Part shown: one piece after another, positions 1 through 7,754 of the stretch | Numbering within the stretch: position 1 is the stretch's first letter | Layout of the letters: every line of letters begins with the position of its first letter | Assembly (NCBI GenBank): GCA_030837935.1 | Contig: JAUQXU010000181.1 | Span: forward strand, 1-20,462 | Length of the DNA: 20,462 nucleotides | Direction of reading: 5' to 3' | Source of the DNA: Candidatus Brocadia sp. | GTDB taxonomy: Bacteria > Planctomycetota > Brocadiia > Brocadiales > Brocadiaceae | Translations under genes and position numbers: made by a program | Notes under the pieces: generated by a model | Database searches by the model: none | The model's input: only the letters and a program-made list of their open reading frames with translations | Told to the model about the DNA's origin: nothing

Positions 1-68
1 AAAGGGGAAAACAAGGGAAACGTGTAAAAGAACCGTATTTTCAGCAAAAACCCAACCTCAAATTTTAA
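1..68 (+). other. possible 3' end of an upstream gene cut by the window edge
   Basis: All three plus frames are open from the edge, with stops at 25-27, 66-68 and 71-73. The frame closing at 66-68 ends in a basic tail (VKEPYFQQKPNLKF) that could be the C-terminus of a gene such as hsdS or another member of the restriction operon. The fragment is too short to identify. The hairpin with T-run at 100-124 fits a transcript ending here. Confidence 0.25.
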
Positions 69-99
69 AATGATCTCTTGGTAAGGAAAAAATCGCCCT

Positions 100-124
100 C
101 GCACTTTTACAAAAAGTGCGTTTT
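100..124 (+). terminator. intrinsic terminator or attenuator ahead of the PIN gene
   Basis: A perfect 9-bp stem (CGCACTTTT at 100-108, AAAAGTGCG at 112-120) with a 3-nt loop is followed directly by TTTT at 121-124. This is the shape of a rho-independent terminator on the plus strand, although only 4 of its pairs are G-C. It ends 16 nt before the likely ATG of the PIN gene. It either stops the upstream transcript or attenuates read-through into PIN-hsdR. It also argues against a start at TTG 78, which would place the hairpin inside the coding sequence. Confidence 0.6.
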
Positions 125-140
125 CGTTCAGACACTAGCT

Positions 141-692
141 ATGAAAAAAAGATATTCTTTCCAAGACATCTCTTTAATCTGCAACCGTCAGATATTTTTT
201 GATGCTAATGTAATATTGTATATTTTCTGGCCAACAGGCCAATATACCTGGGCGCAGCAGTATTCCTCTATTTTTGGTCAGCTTATTAAGCAAAAGAACG
301 AATTGGCAACAGATTTTATTGTCATATCAGAAACTCTCAATAGTGTAATCAGAATAGAATATCAAAAATATTTAAATGAACATAATCTAAAAAATGATGA
401 TTGTAAATTCAAGGGATATAGAGATAGTAAAGATGGTAAAGAGGCACTAAACGATATATACAATATTATCAGAGCTAAAGTTTTAACAAATTTTTCCATC
501 ATTGGGAAAAACTTTCAAAAATCAGATATTGAAACTTTCTTGTCGGTCGATTCATTAGATTTTTCTGACAAAGCTATTCTTTCTTTGTGCAAAGAGAATA
601 ATTGCGTTTTACTTACTAACGATAAAGATTTTACAGAATCCGACATTGAGATTCTCACTTCAAATCCGGCGTTATTGAGGAACAATGAGTAA
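141..692 (+). CDS. PIN-domain nuclease encoded in a type I RM operon
   Basis: The 183-aa product has the PIN-domain layout of Mg2+-dependent RNases such as VapC: an N-terminal strand ending in D21 (IFFDANVILY), a mid-protein acidic E64 (VISETLNS), then DFSDKAILSL with D140/D143, and the closing LLTNDKDF with D161/D163. The frame stays open back to a TTG at 78, but ATG 141 is preferred because a terminator-like hairpin fills 100-124 and the protein then begins just before the first PIN strand; no good ribosome binding site is visible for either. The gene is visibly more AT-rich than hsdR, and its stop overlaps hsdR by 8 nt, implying co-transcription and translational coupling. In E. coli the anticodon nuclease gene prrC lies between hsdS and hsdR, so a tRNA- or RNA-cleaving back-up defence role is plausible but inferred. 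No antitoxin gene is seen in the window. A VapC-like toxin of unrelated role is the alternative. Confidence 0.75.
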   Translation: MKKRYSFQDISLICNRQIFFDANVILYIFWPTGQYTWAQQYSSIFGQLIKQKNELATDFIVISETLNSVIRIEYQKYLNEHNLKNDDCKFKGYRDSKDGKEALNDIYNIIRAKVLTNFSIIGKNFQKSDIETFLSVDSLDFSDKAILSLCKENNCVLLTNDKDFTESDIEILTSNPALLRNNE

Positions 693-3600
693 TTCACTTT
701 ACGAATCCGAAATAGAACAAATTGCCCTCGATATTCTCCGTGACGAGAACGGCTACGCCGTTATTTTCGGTCCGGATATTTCCGAAGGTGAGCAGAAAGA
801 GCGCGAATATACCGAGGTCGTCCTGCAAAACCGCCTGCGGGACGCCATCGACCGTATCAATCCATCCATCCCTGCTGATGCACGCGAAGAAGCCTTCAAA
901 AAAGCCCTGCGCACGGTCTCAGTGAACCTGCTGGACAATAACGAAGCCTTTCACCGAATGCTTACCGACGGCATTGATATCAAGTTCAGTATCGGCGAGG
1001 GTAAAACAAAGGGCGATAAAGTCTGGCTGATTGATTTTTCTATCATAGAGAACAACGAATTTCTAGCGGTCAATCAATATACCGTACTGGAAAATCATAA
1101 CAACAAGCGCCCTGATATTGCTCTGTTTGTCAACGGACTGCCGCTGGTAGTAGTTGAACTGAAAAACGCCGCCGATGAAAACGCTGACGTACAAGCGGCT
1201 TTCCATCAGCTTCAAACTTACAACCAGTTGATTCCTTCGCTATTCACTACGAATGCCTTCCTGATTGTGAGTGACGGCTGGTTTGCCAAAATCGGCACAA
1301 TATCCAGTGACTATCCCCGCTTTATGGAGTGGAAAACCGCCGATGGTGAAACCATTGTGGATACGAAGCGAGAATCTGAACTGGAACCGATGATCAAAGG
1401 GCTTCTGAATAAAAAGACCCTGCTTGACGTGATCCGCCATTTCATTGTCTTTGAAAAAACAAAAGAGAAGACAATCAAGAAGATTGCCGCCTATCACCAG
1501 TATTATGCGGTGAACAAGGCAATTACCTCAACAATACGCGCCACGTTAGAAATAGCTTCTATCGCTAAGGAATCTCCCGAATCTTACGGTTTACCAAGTA
1601 CTGCGGATCAGCCAAAAGGTGATAGAAGAGCCGGTGTGGTATGGCATACACAAGGAAGCGGGAAAAGCCTTTCGATGGTGTTTTATGCGGGGAAACTCGT
1701 TCTTGCGGACAAAATGAATAATCCGACCCTGGTGGTGCTCACCGACCGCAACGACCTTGACCAACAGCTTTTCGAGACCTTTTCCAATTGTCAGCAACTC
1801 ATCCGCCAAACACCGCAGCAGGCGGCTAACCGTGACGACCTGAAGAAACTCCTTTCCGTCTCATCAGGTGGCATAGTCTTTACAACCATTCAAAAGTTTT
1901 TGCCGGAAGAAGCGGGTGGCAAGTACCCGCTGTTAAGTAACCGGCGCAATATTGTGGTAATTGCTGATGAAGCACATCGTAGCCAATATGATTTTATTGA
2001 CGGTTTTGCACGACACACGCGCGATGCCTTGCCTCATGCCTCATTTATTGGTTTTACCGGCACTCCGATTGAAAAGGAGGATAAAAACACGCAGGCGGTT
2101 TTCGGTGATTATATTGATGTCTATGACATTCAACAGGCGGTAGAAGACGGTGCGACGGTGCGCATTTATTACGAAAGCCGTCTTGCGAAGATCGAACTTT
2201 CCGAACATGACCGAAAAGCCCTCGATGAACGGGTTGAAGAGGTCACCGAAACCGACGAACTGACCGAGCGGCAGAAGCGCTTTGCGAAATGGACAAGCAA
2301 GGAAGCCGTTGTTGGCAGTAAAGGCCGCTTGAAGCAGATTGCCGCCGATCTGGTTAACCATTTTGAACAACGTTTATCAGCGGCAGACGGCAAGGCTATG
2401 ATTGTCTGCATGAGCCGCAGGATTTGCGTCGCCTTGTATAACGAAATTATAAAATTACGCACGCACTGGTATGATGCCGCCGATGACAGAGGGGTTATTA
2501 AGGTAATCATGACCGGCTCTGCCAGTGACCCGCTGGATTGGCAGGAGCATATCCGCAATAAGCCCAGACGATTGGCGATTGGTGACCGGCTGAAAGACCC
2601 CAAAGATCCGCTCAAGCTGGTGATTGTCCGTGATATGTGGCTCACCGGTTTTGATGCGCCCTGCCTGCATACCATGTACATTGATAAACCAATGAACGGG
2701 CACAATCTGATGCAGGCCATTGCCCGTGTTAATCGTGTATTCGGCGATAAAGAAGGCGGACTTGTTGTTGATTATATTGGTATCGCCCAGGACTTGAAAA
2801 AAGCCCTGGCGATTTATACAGAAAGCAAGGGCAAAGGCAAACTAGCATTTGATAAGGAAGAGGCCGTTGCCAGGATGATAGAGCTTTACGAGATCGTGGT
2901 TGATATGTTCGCCCGTTTTGATTATCGCAAATACTTTGCGCTCGAACCCAAAGAAAAACTGAATTTCATACTCGATGCGGCAAACTACATTTCTGAATTA
3001 ACAGGAGAAAAAGACGGCAATCTCATCAGGAACGGCAAAGAACGCTTTAAGGAAAATGTGATCCGGCTTCAAAAGGCATTTGGGCTTTCTGTGCCTCATG
3101 CTAAGGCTTTTGAAATACGGGATGATTTGGCCTTCTTTCAGGCGCTAAAAACCCGCTTCTCCAAGTTTGATGAACGGGGTAAAAAGTGCACGGATGAAGA
3201 AATAGAAACAGCCATTCGCCAGATTGTTAATGATGCGATCATTTCCAAAGAAGTCATTGATGTATTTGATGCCGCTGGAATAAGAAAGCCGGATATTTCT
3301 ATTCTTTCCGATGAGTTCCTTGCAGAGATTCGGGGAATGTCCCGCAAGAACCTTGCTCTGGAATTACTCAAACGACTTCTCAACGATGAGATAAAAACCC
3401 GGAAAAAAACCAATCTGATACAGGGCAAGAAGTTTTCTGAATTGCTGGCCGAGGCCGTAAAACGCTACCAGAACGGACTGATTGATTCCGTAAAGATTAT
3501 TGAAGAACTCATCCAGCTTGCACATGATATACGCGAGGCTGACCAGCGTGGTGAGAAGTTAAATCTGCGCATCGATGAACTTGCTTTTTATGACGCTCTC

Positions 3601-3864
3601 GCAGACAATCCAATCGCTGAAACTGTTTTAGGCGACCAAACGCTTAAATTGATTGCTCATGAACTTGTCGAAAGCGTTCGTAAAAATACGACGATTGATT
3701 GGCAACTGAAAGACAGTGTTCAAGCCAAACTGCGGGTACTTGTGAAGCGAATACTGAGAAAATACAAGTATCCGCCGGATGACCCAGCAACCGGTGAATA
3801 TACAGTTTCTGTAAACAAGGTGCTGGATCAGGCAGAGTTACTGGCTGATTTTTGGACAAAATAG
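685..3864 (+). CDS. hsdR: type I restriction enzyme R subunit (HsdR)
   Basis: The 1059-aa product is full length for HsdR, the motor and cleavage subunit of the R2M2S complex that translocates and cuts DNA lacking host methylation. The N-terminal endonuclease domain carries the PD-(D/E)xK signature, with D144 in RPDIALF and E158/K160 in VVVELK. The SF2 helicase core follows: Walker A HTQGSGKS (K327), LTDRNDLDQQL, the DEAH box at 428-431, motif III GFTGTPIE, then LTGFDAPC and the arginine motif QAIARVNRVF. The last 350 or so residues are the helical C-terminal domain that contacts the methylase. ATG 685 lies inside the end of the PIN gene, with GAGG at 677-680 as its binding site. No hsdM or hsdS is visible; they should lie left of the window. 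The gene ends 3 bp from the convergent copper-protein gene. All catalytic motifs look intact. Confidence 0.97.
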   Translation: MSNSLYESEIEQIALDILRDENGYAVIFGPDISEGEQKEREYTEVVLQNRLRDAIDRINPSIPADAREEAFKKALRTVSVNLLDNNEAFHRMLTDGIDIKFSIGEGKTKGDKVWLIDFSIIENNEFLAVNQYTVLENHNNKRPDIALFVNGLPLVVVELKNAADENADVQAAFHQLQTYNQLIPSLFTTNAFLIVSDGWFAKIGTISSDYPRFMEWKTADGETIVDTKRESELEPMIKGLLNKKTLLDVIRHFIVFEKTKEKTIKKIAAYHQYYAVNKAITSTIRATLEIASIAKESPESYGLPSTADQPKGDRRAGVVWHTQGSGKSLSMVFYAGKLVLADKMNNPTLVVLTDRNDLDQQLFETFSNCQQLIRQTPQQAANRDDLKKLLSVSSGGIVFTTIQKFLPEEAGGKYPLLSNRRNIVVIADEAHRSQYDFIDGFARHTRDALPHASFIGFTGTPIEKEDKNTQAVFGDYIDVYDIQQAVEDGATVRIYYESRLAKIELSEHDRKALDERVEEVTETDELTERQKRFAKWTSKEAVVGSKGRLKQIAADLVNHFEQRLSAADGKAMIVCMSRRICVALYNEIIKLRTHWYDAADDRGVIKVIMTGSASDPLDWQEHIRNKPRRLAIGDRLKDPKDPLKLVIVRDMWLTGFDAPCLHTMYIDKPMNGHNLMQAIARVNRVFGDKEGGLVVDYIGIAQDLKKALAIYTESKGKGKLAFDKEEAVARMIELYEIVVDMFARFDYRKYFALEPKEKLNFILDAANYISELTGEKDGNLIRNGKERFKENVIRLQKAFGLSVPHAKAFEIRDDLAFFQALKTRFSKFDERGKKCTDEEIETAIRQIVNDAIISKEVIDVFDAAGIRKPDISILSDEFLAEIRGMSRKNLALELLKRLLNDEIKTRKKTNLIQGKKFSELLAEAVKRYQNGLIDSVKIIEELIQLAHDIREADQRGEKLNLRIDELAFYDALADNPIAETVLGDQTLKLIAHELVESVRKNTTIDWQLKDSVQAKLRVLVKRILRKYKYPPDDPATGEYTVSVNKVLDQAELLADFWTK

Positions 3865-3867
3865 GTA

Positions 3868-4476
3868 TTATTTTAACTCGAACGCGACGCTAGATATGAC
3901 GCCTGCCTTGACCTCGACTTGCTGATCCTCAGCCTTGAACCGTTCATTCCACGACTTTATGACATACGTTCCCTCTGGTACATTCGTGATAGAAAACCTC
4001 CCTTCGTTATCGGCCCTGGCAAAGTACGGATTTTGAAGGACAAGGACGTAGGCCAGCATATCGACGTGCACATTACAACGAATGGAGGCAATTCCTAATT
4101 TGTTAAACGTAAAAGGTTTTGTCTCACCCTTCAGCCATGTCCCTAAGTTAAAGTTATCTGCCACGGCGTCCGGAGAATAGACGTTGTGTTGAACCAAATC
4201 GCTGTTAAGAAAATCGACAGTGGTCCCTTTTACCAGGGGAAGCACATGCGGAATAAAGGTCATATTTTTCTGATCTATAACCGCATGTTCCTTCTGAGGT
4301 TCAAAGGCATTTGGTACATTTTCGATATAAACAATAGTATCCTTGAGATACTTTGACTTTTTGGCCTTGACGGTGCCATTGATGGTACCCAAGCCTTTTT
4401 CTTCAGCAAGCGTGTTGAAAGTAAAACTCGCTGTTACAAAGCATGCCGCAAAAAACAAGACGATTATTATCTTCAT
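3868..4476 (-). CDS. secreted cupredoxin-like copper protein
   Basis: From ATG 4476 the product is 202 aa and begins with a clear signal peptide: a K near the start, a hydrophobic stretch over about 3-20, and likely cleavage after TLA at 24. The mature part has a cupredoxin fold with type-1 copper ligands visible as H97 (VQHNVYS) and the C134-x2-H137-x2-M140 cluster. The C-terminal 50 residues (FARADNEGRFSITNVPEGTYVIKSW) resemble a carboxypeptidase regulatory-like beta domain, an arrangement common in proteins annotated as methylamine-utilisation or plastocyanin-like. It probably carries electrons in the periplasm or outside the cell; the partner is unknown. Start choice is open: an in-frame ATG at 4587 is preceded by AAAAAGGAG but with a long 12-nt spacer, and would put 37 extra residues before the signal peptide. 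The gene follows the RMD1-like gene by 139 bp on the same strand. Confidence 0.75.
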   Translation of the reverse strand: MKIIIVLFFAACFVTASFTFNTLAEEKGLGTINGTVKAKKSKYLKDTIVYIENVPNAFEPQKEHAVIDQKNMTFIPHVLPLVKGTTVDFLNSDLVQHNVYSPDAVADNFNLGTWLKGETKPFTFNKLGIASIRCNVHVDMLAYVLVLQNPYFARADNEGRFSITNVPEGTYVIKSWNERFKAEDQQVEVKAGVISSVAFELK

Positions 4477-4615
4477 ATATACCCACGTATTTTTAGTTAA
4501 ATTCAGCACGGACAAACAAGTTTGCCGTTCGACTGAGCGCTCACGATGAAGTCCAAGCCACCCTTTAAAGTTGAATTTTCTGAACATATACGTCAAAATC
4601 TCCTTTTTCAAAATA

Positions 4616-5656
4616 TTATTTTTTCTGTAATACCTCTAAAACGAACAATAAAAAATATCCGACCAATAAAAAGAACCATCCAAAGGCAATGATTAATTCA
4701 AGGGTTGTAGAAAAGGACATGGAAAAATTCTCAGAAATCATACTGTAAATATCTTCCAGTGCATCAAGCGTTTTGTTAATATTCGCCTTCCATTCCTCCA
4801 GGTGGAGTTTTTTGGTTATCAGGTCAAACAAACGGGCTGAATACCAATCCCCAATGAGGTTAATATTTCGTTCTGTTGCCGCAAATTCCTGGATGGATTC
4901 AGTACGTATCTGTATAATTTCACGCAAGGAGTGCCTGATCTCTCTGGATTTGAGCCATGGAATTTTTCTTGCCGTAGTCTTTTGCAAAAGTCGTGCGGCC
5001 TTCTCCATGCGTTCCTCTAACTCGTGCTCCAATACCCTCAATTTTAATAATTGGAGATTGGCAATCTCGAAAAGTTCAATATTGCTGGCAAAATCACCGC
5101 GTGGATCAAATACAAACGCCCCATCCCAATCAACAATCGTTAAATCATCTTTCGAATACTTAATGTTAAATTTAAGCGTGGAATTGATCTCTTCCTCATC
5201 TAACGGTATTAGTTCTGTCTTCAGAAGCCCTGCGATGCTATCCTTATGCTCCGAAATAGTGTTTTCCGGATCTCCCCGGTAATCAGATACACAGTATACG
5301 CTGTACTCTTCATCAAAATAAGGGTCGCAATGATATTCCCACAAGATAGTCCTGCATTCTATAATGAGGCTTCGTTTAATATCAAAGACATGTTCATCCA
5401 GGATATTCTCCAAGGCAAGAGATGCCTCTACAATGACAACTCCCGGTGGGCAAAACTTTACCAGGAAATCGACCGCCCTGAATTCAACAACTCTCTTTTC
5501 AACCTTGACCACCATCTGTTTGGGAATTACGTCGGGATATGATGGAGAACTCTTTATCTTTTTGATATCGACGATTTCTACCGTATCGACATTGAGCTCT
5601 GTAATTCCCACAAGAAAGGAGACCAATGTCCCTTTCACCGTAGAATTGGCAACCAT
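4616..5656 (-). CDS. RMD1/YagE family (DUF155) membrane-anchored protein
   Basis: The 346-aa product matches the general plan of the RMD1/DUF155 family: an N-terminal alpha/beta region, a central helical region rich in E, K and R (about 205-255), the conserved-looking block NLIGDWYSARLFDLI with LEDIYSMISE, and a single C-terminal membrane helix (about 320-342) ending in a short basic tail (VLQKK). Eukaryotic members (RMND1, Rmd1) are mitochondrial inner-membrane proteins needed for mitochondrial translation; bacterial members are uncharacterised. ATG 5656 has GAGG 9 nt upstream. The family call rests on the C-terminal block and topology; the N-terminal half is divergent. It sits between MAT and the copper protein on the same strand with gaps over 130 bp, so an operon is uncertain. 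Confidence 0.65.
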   Translation of the reverse strand: MVANSTVKGTLVSFLVGITELNVDTVEIVDIKKIKSSPSYPDVIPKQMVVKVEKRVVEFRAVDFLVKFCPPGVVIVEASLALENILDEHVFDIKRSLIIECRTILWEYHCDPYFDEEYSVYCVSDYRGDPENTISEHKDSIAGLLKTELIPLDEEEINSTLKFNIKYSKDDLTIVDWDGAFVFDPRGDFASNIELFEIANLQLLKLRVLEHELEERMEKAARLLQKTTARKIPWLKSREIRHSLREIIQIRTESIQEFAATERNINLIGDWYSARLFDLITKKLHLEEWKANINKTLDALEDIYSMISENFSMSFSTTLELIIAFGWFFLLVGYFLLFVLEVLQKK

Positions 5657-5788
5657 AGGCTAATCCTCAATGAATCGGTAATAATTCGCCATGGATACTC
5701 CGGAATCGCACAGAGTTAAAGTTGTGAGTTTTCAGTTGAAAGCTATCCCTTTGAATCTCGAACTTATAACTTCTAAGCCAATCTCTCA

Positions 5789-6970
5789 CTAAAACAACGA
5801 ATAGTGCCTTTCTAAAATCCCGTTCCACAATTGGGGCATTTGGCCGAGATGTTTTTTTATGATGTCCCTGCATTTTTCTTCTGCAACCTTTTTTTCAAGG
5901 TTGGAACGGATTTTTACATGTATAATTTGTGGTTCCGTGATGGGTCTTCCTATCTGACTTACCAGATAGCATTCAGCATCAGAGATATCTGGTTCTTTCG
6001 TTATCTCTGCCGATATTTCCCCGGCAGCCAGGTTATACAATTTACCGGTATGGGTAATAGGGTTTTTCCCTGCTGTAGCCTCAAGGGTCATTGGCCGGTA
6101 AGGAGTAATCAAGCCATTAGCCCTATTCCCTCTGCCTACCTGACCATCGTCCCCACATTCAGTACTGGTTCCGGTTACGGTCAAATACACAATGTCCTTT
6201 TTATAATTATCTGCAGCATTGAGTGCAATAGAGACCTCACACGTCGTCAATTTTCCCACAAAGGTATGGATGTATTCCAGTAGATTCGATTTCATGTCAA
6301 AATACGCATCTTTTGATAAAATAAATCGTGAAACAAAGGCGATGGCAATCGTAAGGTTTATACAGTTATTTATCCTTACGCCCATGATTTTGATGTCCTC
6401 GCCAATCATGGGATAATCCCGTTTCACTTCCGGAGAATTTAAGAATTGTTCGGTGTGATAAACGAGCGACTCCGTTTCTGTCATGGGTGAAAAACCGACA
6501 CCAATCGAGGTGTCATTTGCTAACGGAATCGAACTGTCAAAGGTCGCCCGCAGCTCCGCGCTGCCGGTTCTAATCCTTGTTTCAACGATGACATTCTTTT
6601 CAGGTTCTATAAATCTCAACCGTTCTTTTAACCATCGGTATGTTGTTTCCCTGGCGATCTCTTCCAAAGGCACCTTTTCCTTTCCTACCGATTCTACTGC
6701 ACGTCCGACAATAATCAAGTGCATGGGGGTAGTCACTTTCCCCCCCCCAAAACAAACCTCAGAACGGCCACCCACAAGAAGGCATTTGTCTATATTATGG
6801 TGCAGCACCCTGCCGAACTTTTCTAAATAATACTTGGAGAAGGCAATACTCAATTCTTCGGCTGCGCGGTCGCATAAGGTATCCGGATGCCCCAAGCCTT
6901 TGCGTTCAACAATCTCAATCGCAGATTGTTGTACAGGGAGGCCATTCGTCTTTTCAACAATAATTTCCAT
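5789..6970 (-). CDS. mat: archaeal-type methionine adenosyltransferase
   Basis: The 393-aa product makes S-adenosylmethionine from methionine and ATP. It belongs to the archaeal-type MAT family (PF01941), which differs strongly in sequence from bacterial MetK. Recognisable blocks are ERKGLGHPDTLCDRAAEEL near residues 22-40, the glycine-rich CFGGGK, GSAELR, NDTSIGVGFSPMTETE, and the long conserved segment from GDDGQVGRGNRANG to TAGKNPITHTGKLYN. Length is typical of the family. ATG 6970 is preferred over an in-frame TTG at 6979 because the protein then opens with MEIIVEKTNG, as family members do. A run of nine G (plus 6740-6748) encodes the triple glycine in FGGGK and is a potential slippage site, though the frame is intact here. 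Whether the genome also has a bacterial metK cannot be seen. The family is patchy in bacteria, so lateral acquisition is likely. Confidence 0.95.
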   Translation of the reverse strand: MEIIVEKTNGLPVQQSAIEIVERKGLGHPDTLCDRAAEELSIAFSKYYLEKFGRVLHHNIDKCLLVGGRSEVCFGGGKVTTPMHLIIVGRAVESVGKEKVPLEEIARETTYRWLKERLRFIEPEKNVIVETRIRTGSAELRATFDSSIPLANDTSIGVGFSPMTETESLVYHTEQFLNSPEVKRDYPMIGEDIKIMGVRINNCINLTIAIAFVSRFILSKDAYFDMKSNLLEYIHTFVGKLTTCEVSIALNAADNYKKDIVYLTVTGTSTECGDDGQVGRGNRANGLITPYRPMTLEATAGKNPITHTGKLYNLAAGEISAEITKEPDISDAECYLVSQIGRPITEPQIIHVKIRSNLEKKVAEEKCRDIIKKHLGQMPQLWNGILERHYSLF

Positions 6971-7252
6971 GTCAGCCAATATACAAGGTAAAAGTTATTG
7001 ATGTCCGAAGCGAGTCATTCCGAAATGTTTCTTAAATAACGAACCGGAAGCGAAGGGATAGAAATAGAGCTATTGTGAATACCATTGCATTCTTGATGCA
7101 TGATACCTGTGTGTGCTGGCAAACGCCGTGTATACCAAAGAATACAGAGATGTTTTATTCTCTGTTGCAAACGACACAAACAAATTTGCCTTTCTTAAAG
7201 GCGGACTCATTTGTGCCGTTTCCCGTAATTTCATTAAACGCGAAACTGAATT
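6971..7252 (-). other. leader/intergenic region of the MAT gene with two hairpins
   Basis: No convincing gene lies in these 282 bases. Two perfect inverted repeats are present: ACAGAGA (7144-7150) with TCTCTGT (7159-7165), and GCCTTT (7188-7193) with AAAGGC (7197-7202). The second lies about 50 nt past the stop of the upstream usp gene on the minus strand and could be a weak terminator, but its U-tract is poor. I looked for a SAM-I or SAM-II riboswitch and did not recognise one. A 70-codon plus-strand frame here starts at GTG, lacks a binding site and resembles nothing. Confidence 0.4.
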
Positions 7253-7717
7253 CTAAGGCTGGACAAATTCGCGTTCAGGGTATTTGACGCACAAAACCGG
7301 GCAGGGCGCTGTTCTCACGACCTTTTCCGCCGTGCTTCCCAAAAGTGCGTGAGAAATTCCTGTTCGACCATGCGTAGCAATGGTAATCAGGTCAACATCA
7401 TATTTTTTGGCGGCTTTAATGATTTCCTGAAAGGGTGCTCCCCGCACAATAATGTTTTCAATCTTTATTTTCTCCAGGAATCGCTTGGGTATCAGGTGGT
7501 GAATATTCTTTTTCGCTTCCCGTTCCATATCATCGTAGAGTTTTGATACCGGGAAGGTCAATCCGCCCGTACCGACCGGAATGTTCAGCTTAGGGATTAC
7601 ATGTAAAATATAGAGTTTCGCCCCACGCTCCAAGGCAAAGTCCAGGGCATACTTTAAGGCATGTTTTGCGCATGAAGAAAAATCTGTAGGGAACAGAATT
7701 TTTTCAATTTTAATCAT
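7253..7717 (-). CDS. universal stress protein, single UspA domain
   Basis: This 154-aa single-domain Usp is a cytoplasmic stress-response nucleotide-binding protein, usually a dimer. The family hallmarks are present: the N-terminal ILFPTDFSSCAKHALKYA with the ATP-site aspartate D12, the mid-strand V(R)GAPFQEII, and the C-terminal phosphate-binding loop THGRTGISHALLGST (GxxG then six residues then GS, 117-128), followed by the VVRTAPCPVL strand. An intact loop suggests an ATP-binding member. ATG 7717 has GAGGAG 8 nt upstream, a strong binding site. It lies 37 bp downstream of the BCAM0308-like gene on the same strand, so the two are probably co-transcribed. The actual stress signal cannot be inferred. 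Confidence 0.93.
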   Translation of the reverse strand: MIKIEKILFPTDFSSCAKHALKYALDFALERGAKLYILHVIPKLNIPVGTGGLTFPVSKLYDDMEREAKKNIHHLIPKRFLEKIKIENIIVRGAPFQEIIKAAKKYDVDLITIATHGRTGISHALLGSTAEKVVRTAPCPVLCVKYPEREFVQP

Positions 7718-7754
7718 GAAATTAACTCCTCAGTAAAATTTTAGACGTAAGGTA

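Noticed and set aside
5667..5873. 68-codon minus-strand frame after MAT
   Set aside because: Overlaps the MAT 3' end in another frame and has no binding site.
5831..6283. 150-codon plus-strand frame
   Set aside because: Antisense to the MAT gene, which has strong family motifs throughout.
6971..7252. SAM riboswitch ahead of the MAT gene
   Set aside because: The hairpins present do not match the SAM-I or SAM-II patterns I know.
7075..7287. 70-codon plus-strand frame from GTG
   Set aside because: No Shine-Dalgarno, no resemblance to a known family, runs into the antisense of usp.
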